Source of the DNA: Papio anubis
Taxonomy: Eukaryota > Chordata > Mammalia > Primates > Cercopithecidae
Direction: 5' to 3'
NCBI RefSeq assembly: GCF_008728515.1
Contig: NC_044991.1
Location: 44,782,968-44,846,967 of the forward strand
DNA length: 64,000 bases
Below, piece by piece: positions 24,919 through 35,997 of this stretch; the stretch's first letter is position 1; every line of letters begins with the position of its first letter. The position numbers were made by a program, and so were the translations under genes. Under the pieces are notes generated by a model. It was not told where the DNA came from. It did no database searches and worked only from the letters and a program-made list of their open reading frames with translations.

Positions 24919-25265
24919 CACACATGCAGTCTATGTTTATGGGCCCTCTTCTTTCACTAGAATCTCTCACCAAGCTCAGCATCTCAAAGGAATGAATGAA
25001 TAATAGATGCAACAGCCCTGAGGTAGGGGTGTTCTTGGTGTGCTCAGGGAATCGCAGTGTGGGTTGGAGTGTGGTAAGGGAGAGGAATGCGGGGAGTAAG
25101 TTGGAAGAGGGAGAGAAGGGTCAGATCATGCAGGGCCATGTAAATGTTGAAAATTAGGACTTTGGGTTTTATTCTAAGTGTGATGGGAAAATATTGTAGG
25201 TTTATGAACAGAAGAGTGACAGAGTCTGACAGATTTTAAAAGGATCACTGGCTACTTAGTGGACA
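24430..25265 (+). mobile_element. Ancient mammalian repeat, family not assigned
   Basis: Contains the widespread module 'cttattgattacctacctgc', 'catgtgccaggcattgcc', 'ggcttacattctatttgg' and later 'gatcatgcagggccatgtaa'. A second copy in the same orientation occurs at 62960-63740. I recognise the module but cannot name the family reliably. Confidence 0.6.
24885..24926. repeat. (CA)n microsatellite
   Basis: About 20 CA units with one CG interruption, within the ancient repeat at 24430-25265. Confidence 0.95.
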
Positions 25266-25564
25266 TGATTATTAATTATGCAAAATGAGTTACATCAGAA
25301 GATCAGATGACCACTTAAAATATTTATGTATATTATTTTATTTATTTTTCTTTTTTCCTTTTTTATTATACTTTAAGTTCTAGGGTACATGTGCACAATG
25401 TGCAGGTTTGTTACATATGTATACATGTGCCATGTTGGTGTGCTGCACCCATTAACTCGTCATTTACATTAGGTATATCTCCTAGTGCTATCCCTCCCCT
25501 CCCCCTACCCCACGACAGGACCCGGTGTATGATGTTCCCCTTCCTGTGTCCAGGTGTTCTCATT

Positions 25565-28500
25565 GTTCACTTTGCACCTGTGAGTGAGAACACGCAATGT
25601 TTGGTTTCCTGTTCTTGCGATAGTTTGCTGAGAATGATGGTTTCCAGCTGTATCCATGTCCCTACAAAGGACATGAACGCATCCTTTTTTATGACTGCAT
25701 AGTATTCCATGGTATATATATGTGCCACATTTTCTTAATCCAGTCTGTTATCGATGGACATTTGGGTTGGTTCCAAGTCTTTGCTATTGTGAATAGTGCC
25801 GCAATAAACATACATGTGCATGTGTCTTTATAGCAGCATGATTTATAATCCTTTGGGTATATACCCAATAGTGGGATGGCTGGGTCAAATGGTATTTCTA
25901 ATTCTAGATTCTTGAGGAATTGCCACACTGTCTTCCACAATGGTTGAACTCGTTTACAGTCCCACCAACAGTGTAAAAGCGTTCCTATTTCTCCACATCC
26001 TCTCCAGCACCTGATGTTTCCTGACTTTTAAATGATTGCCATTCTAACTGGTGTGAGATGGTATCTCATTGTGGTTTTGATTTGCATTTCTCTGATGGCT
26101 AGAGATGATGAGCATTTTTTCATGTGTCTGTTGGCTGCATAAATGTCTTCTTTTGAGAAGTGTCTGTTCATATCCTTTGCCCACTTTTTGATGGGGTTGT
26201 TTGTTTTTTTCTTGTAAATTTGTTTGAGTTCTTTGTAGGTTCTGGATATTAGCTCTTTGTCAGATGAGTAGATTGCAAAAATTTTCTCCCATTCTGTAGG
26301 TTGCCTGTTCACTCTGATGGTAGTTTCTTTTGCTGTGCAGAAGCTCTTTAGTTTAATAAGATCCCATTTGTCAACTTTGGCTTTTGTTGCCATTGCTTTT
26401 GGTGTTTTAGTCATGAAGTCCTTGCCCATGCCTATGTCCTGAATGGTATTGCCTAGGTTTTGTTCTAGGGTTTTTATGGTTTTAGGTCTAACATTTAAGT
26501 CTCTAATCCATCTTGAATTAATTTTTGTATAAGGTGTACGGAAGGGATCCAGTTTCAGCTTTCTACTTATGGTTAGCCAGTTTTCCCAGCACCATTTATT
26601 AAATAGGGAATCCTTTCCCCATTTCTTGTTTTTGTCAGGTTTGTCAAAGATCAGATGGTTGCAGATGTGTGGTATTATTTCTGAGGGCTCTGTTCTGTTC
26701 CGTTGGTCTATATATCTGTTTTGGTACCCGTACCATGCTGTTTTGGTTACTGTAGCCTTGTAGTAGAGTTTGAAGTCAGGTAGCGTGATGCCTCCAGCTT
26801 TGTTCTTTTTGCTTAGGACTGTCTTGGCAATGCAGGCTCTTTTTTGGTTCCATATGAACTCTAAAGTAGGTTTTTCCAATTCTGTGAAGAAAATCATTGG
26901 TAGCTTGATGGGTATGGCATTGAATCTATGAATTACCTTGGGCAGTATGGCCATTTTCACGATATTGATTCTTCCTATCCATGAGCATGGAATGTTCTTC
27001 GATTTGTCTGTGTCCTCTTTTATTTCATTAAGCAGTGGTTTGTAGTTCTCCTTGAAGAGGTCCTTCACATCCCCTGTAAGTTGGATTCCTAGATATTTTA
27101 TTCTCTTTGTAGCAATGGAGAATGGGAGTTCACTCATGATTTTGCTCTCTATTTGTCTGTCATTGGTGTATAGGAATGCTTGTGATTCTTGCACATTGAT
27201 TTTGTATCCTGAGATTTTGCTCCAGTTGCTTATCAGCTTGAGACTTTGGGCTGAGACTATGGGGTTTCTAAATATACAATCATGTCATCTGCAAACAGGG
27301 ACAATTTGACTTCTTCTTTTCCTAATTGAATACCCTTAATTTTTTTCTCTTGCCTGATTGCCCTGGCCAGAACTTCCAACACTATGTTGAATAGGAGTGG
27401 TGAGAGAGGGCATCCCTGTCTTGCGCCAGTTTTCAAAGGGAATGTGTCGAGTTTTTGCCCATTCAGTATGATATTGGCTGTGAGTTTGTCATAAATAGCT
27501 CTTATTATTTTGAGATATGTCCCATCAATACCTAATTTATTGAGAGTTTTTAGCCTGAAGGGCTGTTGAATTTTGTCAAAGGCCTTTTCTGCATCTATTG
27601 AGATAATCATGTGGTTTTTGTTGTTCGTTCTGTTTATATGCTGGATTATGTTTATTGATTTGCATATGTTGAAGCAGCCTTGCATCCCAGGGATGAAGCC
27701 CACTTGATCATGGTGGATAAGCTTTTTAATGTGCTGCTGGATTCAGTTTGCCAGCATTTTACTGAGGGTTTTTGCATCAATGTTCATCAGGGATATTGGT
27801 CTAAAATTCTCTTTTTGTGTTGTGTCTCTGCCAGGCTTTGGTATCAGGATGATGTTGGCCTCATAAAATGAGTTAGGGAGGATTCCTTCTTTTTCTATTG
27901 AATAATTTCAGAAGGAATGGTACCAGCTCCTCCTTGTACCTCTGGTAGAATTCGGCTGTGAATCCTTCTGGTCCTGGACTTCTTTTGGTTAGTAGGCTAT
28001 TATTGCCTCAATTACAGAGCCTGTTATTGGTCTATTCAGGGATTCAGCTTCTTCCTGGTTTAGTCTTGGGAGAGTGTATGTGTCCAGGAATTTATCTATT
28101 TCTTCTAGGTTTTCTAGTTTATTTGCATAGAGGTGTTTATAGTATTCTCTGATGGTAGTTTGTATTTCTGTGGGGTTGGTGGTGATATCCCCCTCATCAT
28201 TTTTTATTGCATCTATTTGATTCTTCTCTCTTTTCCTCTTTATTAGTCTTGCTAGCGGTCTATCAATTTTGTTAATCTTTTCAAAAAACCAGCTCCTGGA
28301 TTCACTGATTTTTTGAAGGGTTTGTTGTGTCTCTATCTCCTTCAGTTCTGCTCTAATCTTCGTTATTTCTTGCCTTCTGCTAGCTTTTGAATGTGTTTGC
28401 TCTTGCTTCTCTAATTCTTTAATTGTGATGTGAGGGTGTCAATTTTAGATCTTTGCTGCTTTCTCTTGTGGGCATTTAGTGCTATAAATTTCCCTCTAAA

Positions 28501-29382
28501 CCCTGCTTTAAATGTGTCCCAGAGATTCTGGTATGTTATATCTTTGTTCTCATTGGTTTCAAAGAACATCTTTATTTCTGCCTTCATTTCGTTATGTACC
28601 CAGTAGTCATTCAGGAGCAGATTGTTCAGTTTCCATGTAGTTGAGTGGTATTGATTGAGTTTCTTAATCCTGAGTTCTAATTTGATTGCACTGTGGTCTG
28701 AGAGACAGTTTGTTATAATTTCTGTTCTTTTACATTTGCTGAGGAGTGCTTTACTTCCAACGATGTGGTCAGTTTTGGAATAAGTGCGATGTGGTGCTGA
28801 GAAGAATGTATATTCTGTTGATTTGGGGTGGAGAGTTATGTAGATGTCTATTAGATCTGCTTGGTGCAGAGTTGAGTTCAATTCCTGGATATCCTTGTTA
28901 CCTTTCTGTCTCGTTGATGTGTCTAATGTTGACAGTGAGGTGTTAAAGCCTTCCATTATTATTCTGTTGGAGTCGAAGTCTCTTTGTAAGTCTCTAAGGA
29001 TTTGTTTTATGAATCTAGGTACTCCTGTATTGGGTGCATATATATTTAGGATAGTTAGCTCTTCTTGTTGAATTGATCCCTTTACCATTATGTAATGGCC
29101 TTCTTTGTGTCTTTTGATCTTTGATGGTTTAAAGTCTGTTTTATCAGAGACTAGGATCGCAACCCCTGGCTTTTTTTGTTTTCCATTTGCTTGGTAGATC
29201 TTCCGCCATCCCTTTATTTTGAGCCTATGTGTGTCTCTGCACGTGAGATGGGTCTCCTGGAAATAGCAAACTGATGGGTTTTGACTCTTTATCCAATTTG
29301 CCAGTCTGTGTCTTTTAATTGGAGGATTTAGCCAATGTACATTTAAGGTTAATATTGTTACGTGTGAACTTGATCCTGTCAT
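25565..29382 (-). pseudogene. L1 ORF2 remnant (endonuclease and reverse transcriptase)
   Basis: ORF2 encodes the L1 endonuclease and reverse transcriptase. The frame is open in pieces. 28411-29382 is a 323-residue endonuclease part starting at the normal MTGS start, with QETHL and SDHS kept, but with the usual NVNGLN motif changed to NVHWLN. 27257-27703 holds the RT palm with an intact FADD. 26028-27194 is a 388-residue thumb and C-terminal part, and 25689-25940 is near the end. Stops and frameshifts separate these pieces, so no full protein can be made. A frameshift follows the FADD block near 27257. Confidence 0.93.
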
Positions 29383-29429
29383 TATGATGTTAGCTGGTTA
29401 TTTTGCTCGTTATTTGATGGAGTTTCTTC

Positions 29430-30069
29430 CTAGCATTGATGGTCTTTACATTTTGGCAGTTTTGGCAGTGGCTGGTACCGGTTGTTCCTTTCCATGCTTA
29501 GTGCTTCCTTCAGGAGCTCTTGTAAAGCAGGCCTGGTGGTAACAAAATCTCTCAGCATTTGCTTGTCTGTAAAGGATTTTATTTCTCCTTTGCTTATGAA
29601 GCTTAATTTGTCTGGATATGAAATTCTGGGTTGAAATTCTTTAAGAATGTTGAATATTGGCCCCCACTCTCTTCTGGCCTGTAGAGTTTCTGCCGAGAGA
29701 TCCGCTGTTGGTCTGATGGGCTTCCCTTTTTGGGTAACCTGACCTTTCTCTCTGGCTGCCCTTAACATTTTTTCCTTCATTTCAACTTCGGTGAATCTGA
29801 CAATTATGTGTCTTGGAGTTGTTCTTCTCGAGGAGTATCTTTGTGGCGTTCTCTGTATTTCCTGAATTTGAATGTTGGCCTACCTTGCTAGATTGGGGAA
29901 GTTCTCCTGGATAATATCCTGCAGAGTGTTTTCCAACTTGGTACCATTCTCCCCATCACTTTCAGGTACACCAATCAGATGTAGATTTGGTCTTTTCACA
30001 TAGTCCCCTATTTCTTGGAGGCTTTGTTAATTTCTTTTTACTCTTTTTTCTCTAAACTTCTCTTCTCAC
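29430..30069 (-). pseudogene. L1 ORF1 C-terminal remnant
   Basis: Codes for the C-terminal nucleic-acid-binding part of L1 ORF1 protein. A 116-residue open piece at 29430-29780 contains ADLSAETLQARREWGPIFN and FVTTRPALQELLKEAL. The N-terminal coiled coil is absent because the element is truncated at 30069. Confidence 0.9.
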
Positions 30070-30095
30070 ATATTATTTTAAATTATTTAAATTTA

Positions 30096-30352
30096 TTTAT
30101 TTTTTTTTTTTAGGGAAGGGTCTCGTGCTGTTGTCCAGGCTGGAGCGCAGTGGTGCAATCATAGTTCACTGTAGCTTAGAGCTCCTGAGCTCATGTGGTC
30201 CCCCTGACCTCCCTCCAGAGTACCTGGGACTACAGGCATGCACCCTCATGCCCAGCTATTTAAAGTAAAATTTTTGGAGAGATCGGTCCTACTGTGGTAC
30301 CCAGGCTGGTCTTGTACTGCTGGTCTTAAGTGATCCTCCTGTCTCACCCTTG
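30096..30352 (-). mobile_element. Old Alu (AluJ-like), antisense
   Basis: Strongly diverged Alu complement following a T-rich run, directly beyond the L1PA target site. High divergence suggests an AluJ-type copy. Confidence 0.8.
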
Positions 30353-30429
30353 AAAAGTGACTTTATTATTTATAAGGGGCAAGTTAGTATATAGGCTGAT
30401 TAGTTCATGTCAAGTAATAGGCATACTAC

Positions 30430-31085
30430 TTTTTTTGTCAACTTTATTGGAGTATAATTTACATGCAACAAAATTGATCAGTGGTAAGTGTACAATTTAA
30501 TGAGTTTTGACAAATACATACAATTGTGTAACCACCAGTACAATCATGATATATAACATTTCCATTACCCTCAAATTTTCCTCATACCTATCCAGTGAAT
30601 CCTCTTCATCAGTGGCCCCTGGCCACCATAATCTGCTTTTTGTCATGATAGTTCAGTCTTTTTTAGATTTTATTCTAAATAGAATTATACAATTTGTGAT
30701 CTTTTGTGACTGGCTTCTTTCACGTAATGCTTTTGAGATTCACCCATATTGCTGGGTGTATTAGGAATATATATATGTCTTTATGTAGACTTTATGTGAA
30801 TTTATGTGAACATATGCTTTCATTTCTCACAGGTAAAATACTTAGGAGTAGAATTGCTGAGTCTGTGGTGAGTGTATGCTTAACTTTAAAGAAAACTGCT
30901 AAACAATTTGCAATTTGCGTTCTCACTAGCAATGTATATAATTCATTCAGATTTCCATAGATCTGCAGTTTTGCCAATACTTAGTTTTGTCAGTCTTTTA
31001 AATTTTAGTCATTTTAGTGGTTATATAATGGTATCTGGTGGTTTTAATTTGCATTTCCCTAATGACTACTGTTAATGAAATAATT
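30430..31085 (-). mobile_element. Old L1M 3' end, antisense
   Basis: Typical L1M 3' UTR complement ('aactttattggagtataat', 'tgtgtaaccaccagtacaat') passing into an ORF2-end complement with 'ttttaatttgcatttccct'. No frame remains. Confidence 0.8.
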
Positions 31086-31164
31086 ATTTATGACCCTTGT
31101 GAAAGGTGGTAAGGCATACTTTTTTCAAGGGAGGAACTATTGTGACAGCTGTAGGAACCACTGC

Positions 31165-31582
31165 TGTATTAGTTGCTTTTGCATTGCTATAAAGGAATAC
31201 CTGAGGCTGGATAATTTATAAAGAAAAGAGGTTTATTTGGCTCTTGGCTCTGCAGGCTGTACAAGCATCTGTCATCAGCTCAGCTTCTGGTGAGACCTCA
31301 GGAAGTTTAAAATAATGGTGGGAGACAAAGGAGGAGTTGGTATATCACATGGTGAGAGAGGCAGCAAGAAAGAGAGGGAAGAGGTGGCAGGCTGTTTTAA
31401 ACAACCAGATCTCACATGGACTCATACAGTGAAAACTAACTAATTGCTGTAAGAAGAGCACCAAGCCATTTATGAAGGATCCGGCCCCATGACCCAGATA
31501 CCTCCTACTAGGCCCACCTCCAACATTGGAGGTCCCATTTCAGCATGAGATTGGAAGGAGACAAAACATCCAGACCATATCA
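31165..31582 (-). mobile_element. MaLR solo LTR (MST/MLT1 type), antisense
   Basis: Starts tgtattag and ends ccatatca, the complement of a MaLR LTR, flanked by the 5-base duplication actgc at 31160-31164 and 31583-31587. There is no internal retroviral sequence. The following 31590-32170 contains a purine-rich stretch I could not classify. Confidence 0.85.
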
Positions 31583-32200
31583 ACTGCTATGGGATTTTCC
31601 AGTGAGGAAGAGAGATTGGGCTCAATTCTGAATACAGCATAGACAAGTGACAATTTATAGCTAAAAAGCTGGGTGAGTGTCAGTGGATGGAAGATTACCA
31701 AGAGGAAACATCACAGGTAAGGGGAGATTCTGGCTAAATCGACATCGACCTAACAGAATTCTTGCTGGAGACAGACCACAGTGGTGAGATGTCACTTGGG
31801 GGATAGTGGAGAATGAGGAATCTGATTAAATATTGAGGATGACCAGATATCAGGGGTGGGAGTATCTTGTCAGACTGATTTAGCAAGATTCTTATTAAAA
31901 TTGAACAGTGCAGAGATAAACATGGAAGTCCAAAAGTCTAGCCCAGTTGAAAAATAGTTCAGGGGAATTTGAGTAGAGTTTGGTCAATAAGAGACACTTT
32001 ATGGCTAATGATGCTAAGTGTGTTTTCATGTGTTATTTGCAATCTGTGTAAAACTGCCCCTTAAAAACTTTGGATTGTCTTACTGCATTGTATGGATTTT
32101 TAAAAATAAATTCTGGATAGAAGTCCTTTAAGAGATAATATGTTTTATAAAATCTTTCTTCCAGACTGTGGTTTGATTTTTCTTTAATAAAACTTATTTA

Positions 32201-32514
32201 TTTTCATTTTTTTGAGACAGGGTCTTGTTGTGTTTCCCAAGCTGGAGAGTGGTGGCATGATCATGGCTCACTGCAGCCTCCACCTCCCAGGCTCAATCGA
32301 TCCTCCCACCTCAGCCTCCAGGGTAGCTGGGACTACATGCTTGTACCACCATGCTTGGCAAATTTTTGTGTATATATATATATATATTTTTTTTTTTGTA
32401 GAGACTGAGTTTCAATCATTTTTCTCAGACTGGTCTTGAACTGCTGGATTCAAGCTGTCTGCCCCCCTCGGCTTCCTAGAGTGTTGGGATTAGGTGTGAG
32501 TCACCGTGCCTGGC
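32201..32514 (-). mobile_element. Old Alu, antisense (outer of a tandem pair)
   Basis: Diverged Alu complement carrying an internal (TA)n. Its target-site sequence, containing ctttaataaaactta, lies at 32181 and reappears after the next Alu at about 32821. Confidence 0.9.
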
Positions 32515-32520
32515 CCATTT

Positions 32521-32812
32521 TTCTTTTTCTGAGATGGAGTCTCACTTTATCTCCCAGGCTGGAGTGCAGTGGCGTGATCTCAGGTCACTGCAACCTCCAC
32601 ATTCCGAGTTCAAGCAATTCTCTGGTCTCAGCCTCCAGAGTAGCTGGGATTACAGATGCATGCCACCATGCCCAGCTGCTTTTTGTATTTTTAGTAGAGA
32701 CGGGGTTTTACCGTGTTGACCAGGCTGGTCTTGAACTCCTGACCTCAGGTGATCCACCTGCCTCAGCCTCCCAAAGTGCTGGGATTACAGGCATGAGCCA
32801 CTGTGCCTGGCC
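32521..32812 (-). mobile_element. Alu, antisense, inserted in the neighbour's TSD
   Basis: Complement of a full Alu whose own duplication, ccatttttctt, lies inside the right target-site copy of the older Alu at 32201-32514. It is therefore the later insertion. Confidence 0.9.
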
Positions 32813-32884
32813 CCATTTTTCTTTAATAAACTTATTTTATAACAGTTTAAAGATTTACAAAACAATTGTGAAGATATTTTAGAG

Positions 32885-33220
32885 CGGGGATTCGTAACCC
32901 CAGGGTCCCGAACCGGTATCAGTCTGTGGCCTGTTAGGAACTGGGCCACACAGTAGGAGGTGAGTGGTGGGTGAGTGAGCATTACCGCCTGAGCTCTGCT
33001 TCCTGTCAGATCAGCAGTGGCATTAGATTCTCATAGCAGCAGGAGCCCTATTGTGAACTGCGCATATGAGGGACCTAGGTTGCATGCTCTTTATGAGAAT
33101 CTAATTCTTGATGATCTGCGGTGGAATAGTTTCATTCTAAAACCATTCCCCACCCATCCATGGAAAAATTGTCTTCCATGAAACTGGTTTCAGTGGTGCC
33201 AAAAAGGTTGGGGACCTCTG
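32885..33220 (+). mobile_element. MER1-type hAT-Charlie transposon
   Basis: Nonautonomous DNA transposon of about 336 bases with inverted ends (cggggattcgtaacc / ggttggggacctctg). It has characteristic internal blocks 'gatcagcagtggcattag' and 'ttgtgaactgcgcat'. Flanks ttttagag and gtttagag form the expected 8-base duplication with one mismatch. Confidence 0.85.
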
Positions 33221-33239
33221 GTTTAGAGAATTCTCATAT

Positions 33240-35790
33240 GCTAATATCCAGTTTCCCTAATTAGCATCTTAATTAGCAGGTACATTTGTCGTAATTAATG
33301 AACCTATGGTGATACATTATTAACTGACATCCATACTTCATTCATATTTTCTTAGTTTTTGCCTAATGTCTTTTTTCTCCTCCAGGATTCCATCCAGGAT
33401 ACCACATTACATTTTTAATTGTCATGTTTCTAGGATTCTCTTGGCTGTGACAGTTTCTCAGACTTTCCTTGTTTTTTGTGACCATAACCTTTTTGAGGAG
33501 TACTAGTCCAGTGTTTTGTGGAGTGTCCCTCAATTAAGATTTGTATGATATTTTTGTCATGATTACAATGGGGTTATGGGGTTTTAGGTGGAAGGGCTTA
33601 GAGATAAATTTTCATTCTCGTCATATGATATCAAGGGTACATATTATGACCATGACTTATTGCTGTTGATGTTGACTTCTGTCACATGCCTTACACAGTG
33701 TAGTGTTTGCTGGGTTTTTCCACAGTAAAGGTATTCTTTATTCGCCCTACACATTTACTGTATTCTTCAGAAAGAAGTCAGTATACATACCTCACACTTA
33801 AGGAATGGAGAATTATGCTTCACCTTTTTGAGCATGGAATAGCTAATATTTTTGGAATTCTTTTGCAAAAATTTTCTTTTTCCTCCTATTTATTTATTCA
33901 TTCATTCAGCAATGAATCTATATCAGTATGGACTCATGGATATTTTATCCTTTTAGTTGTAGTCTAATACTGCTTTATTTATTTTGTTGCTCAAATTGTT
34001 TCTGCTTTGGCCATTGGGAGCTCTTTCAGTTGGCCCTTGTGGCCCTTTGGTATATCCCCATCATTGTGAGTTCTTTTTTTAAATTTTTGAACACTTCCTT
34101 ACTTTCCGGTAGTATAAGATGCTCCAGGCTTATTTCTTTTTTTTTTCTTTTGAGAGTGTCTCACTCTGTTGCCCAGGCTGGTGGAGTGCAGTGGCATGAT
34201 CACAGCTCATTGCAACCTCAGCCTCCCAGGCTCAAGCCATCCTCCCACCTCAGCCTCTCAGTAGCTGGGACTACAGGTGCCTGCCATCACGCCTGGTTAA
34301 TTTTTGTATTTTTTTTTTTTTTTAAAAGATGGGGTTTCACTGTGTTTCCCAGGCTGGTCTGGAACTCCTGAGCTCAAGTGATTCTCCTGCCTGGGCCTCC
34401 CAGAGTGTTGGGATTACAGGCGTGAGCCACTACACCTGGCCAGGCTTACCTTGTACATTTCTTGCCTCAGTCCTAGAATCATCCATTTCTCCAAGTAATA
34501 CTTTTACCTTATTGGAGAACAGTATTAGAATCCAAGGCTTGGGTGCTAGGTGTGCTCATTGGAGTATCATTGTTTATGGGGCCTCTCAGCTGACAGAGCA
34601 AGGAAATACATGTTTTTGTACTAACCTATGTATATATGTATGTGTGCGTATACATACACATATTTATGTATATGTATAATGGCTTGCTTTTTCTTAATAA
34701 TTGCTTTTTAACAGTAAAAAAGTAATTAATAAAATTCAATTATTTTTTTCTTGTATAATTTATGTTTTTCTGTGTAAGAAATCCTTGCCTAATGTAAGGT
34801 CACAATACTTTATCCTATTTTTTCTTTTACAGTGTTTATAGTTTTAACCCCTACATGTAGGTGTATGGTCCTTTTCAAAAAGAATTTTTCCTGAATTCTA
34901 GTGTGAGGTAAATGTCTTTTATTTCCTTTGTATATTTTTCTAGTACAATTTCTTGAAAATATTATTCTTTTTCCATTGAATTGCCTTGCCACCTTTAGCG
35001 AAAATTGACCATTTCTCTGTGTGTCTATTTCTGGACTCTATTCCATCTCTTTCATCTATATATGTAAATTTATGTCAATAACACACTCTTGAAATCTTGA
35101 AATCAGGCAACGTGAGTCCCTACATTTCTTTTCCAGAGATTTCTTTGCTATCCTGGTTTCTCTGCGTTTACATAAGTATTTTAAAACTGACTTGTCAACC
35201 TTTACAAGAAGAGAAAGACTGTTGGAATTTATATTGGGATTATATTAATATCGGAATTTATATTGTGTTGAACCTGTTGATCAATTTAATAATACTGAAT
35301 TTTCCAGTTCATGAACATAGTTTTTATTTCCATTTATTGAGATTTAAAAAGTATCTCTCAAGATTATTTTGTGGTTTCCAGCGTACAGATCTTGTATATA
35401 TTATGTTTATTCCCAAGTATTTCATGTTTTGCTGCTATGATAATCGGTATTAAAAACATTTAATTTCCAATAGTTTGTTGCTACCATATAGAAAAAGTTT
35501 TTGTTTATATATTATCTTGTAGCCTATGAGCTTACTAACTCAGTGATTCACTTAGCTTGTTTTTAAAATATAGACAAACAGATATAGGAATAACTGTTTG
35601 TTTTTCATAAATAAGTTTTTATGTGGTTGAGAAAGTACCCTTCTATTCCTTGTTTTCCAGGATCTTTTTTTTCTTTTTTAAAATCATGAATGGATGTTGG
35701 ATTTAATTAGCCTCTTTATCTGTATCTACTGAGATGATCATATGGTTTTTCCCTTTTTCTCTTAATATGGTGAATTACATTGATTTTTTT
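33240..35790 (-). mobile_element. Old L1M, antisense, left part
   Basis: L1M 3' UTR complement (33240-34690, interrupted by an Alu) followed by ORF2 complement (34690-35790). The full-length L1PA at 35791 interrupts it, and the same L1M resumes at about 41950 with 'aaatcagccttgcatttctg'. Confidence 0.8.
34132..34441 (-). mobile_element. Alu, antisense, with TSD
   Basis: Alu complement with a long T-rich head. The duplication ccaggctta is present on both sides. Confidence 0.95.
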
Positions 35791-35997
35791 AAAAATTACA
35801 CTTTAAGATCTATAGTACATGTGCACAACATGCAGGTTTGTGACATAGGTATACATGTGCCATGTTGGTTTGCTGCACCCATCAACTCGTCATTTACATT
35901 AGATATTTATCCTAATGCTATCCCTCCCCTAGTCCCCCACCACCTGACAGGCTCTGATGTGTGATGTTCACCGCCCTGTGTCCAAGTGTTTCATTGT

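Larger units (their letters stand above)
25341..30069 (-). mobile_element. L1PA element, antisense, 5'-truncated (4.7 kb)
   Basis: A primate L1 on the - strand, antisense to TASP1. The 3' end with its A-rich tail is at about 25341-25365. ORF2 remnants occupy about 25565-29382 and the ORF1 C-terminal part 29430-30069, where the element stops inside ORF1. The 11-base duplication atattatttta at 25330-25340 and 30070-30080 marks both insertion borders. This shows truncation during target-primed reverse transcription. It is more similar to the second L1PA at 35791-41946 than to the surrounding L1M. Confidence 0.95.

Noticed and set aside
24885..24926. CA run as a possible CRISPR-like or regulatory array
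   Set aside because: A plain dinucleotide microsatellite with no spacers. No CRISPR array or prokaryotic gene organisation is present in this nuclear primate sequence.
26028..27194. A 388-residue open frame on the - strand
   Set aside because: Matches the RT thumb and C-terminal region of L1 ORF2 within the truncated L1PA.
28411..29382. A 323-residue open frame that could be taken for a nuclease gene
   Set aside because: It is the endonuclease part of L1 ORF2, in frame with L1 context on both sides and followed by broken RT sequence. It is not a host gene.
31590..32170. Possible internal retroviral or LTR sequence after the MaLR LTR
   Set aside because: The LTR is closed by an exact 5-base duplication at 31587, so this is outside it. 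I could not classify it further.
32436..32882. 148-residue open frame on the + strand
   Set aside because: Translation of an antisense Alu, recognisable by peptides such as SRDGVLPC-like and WDYR-like motifs seen at every Alu here. The same holds for 5200-5568, 10253-10591, 48656-48877, 49003-49287 and 49543-49920.
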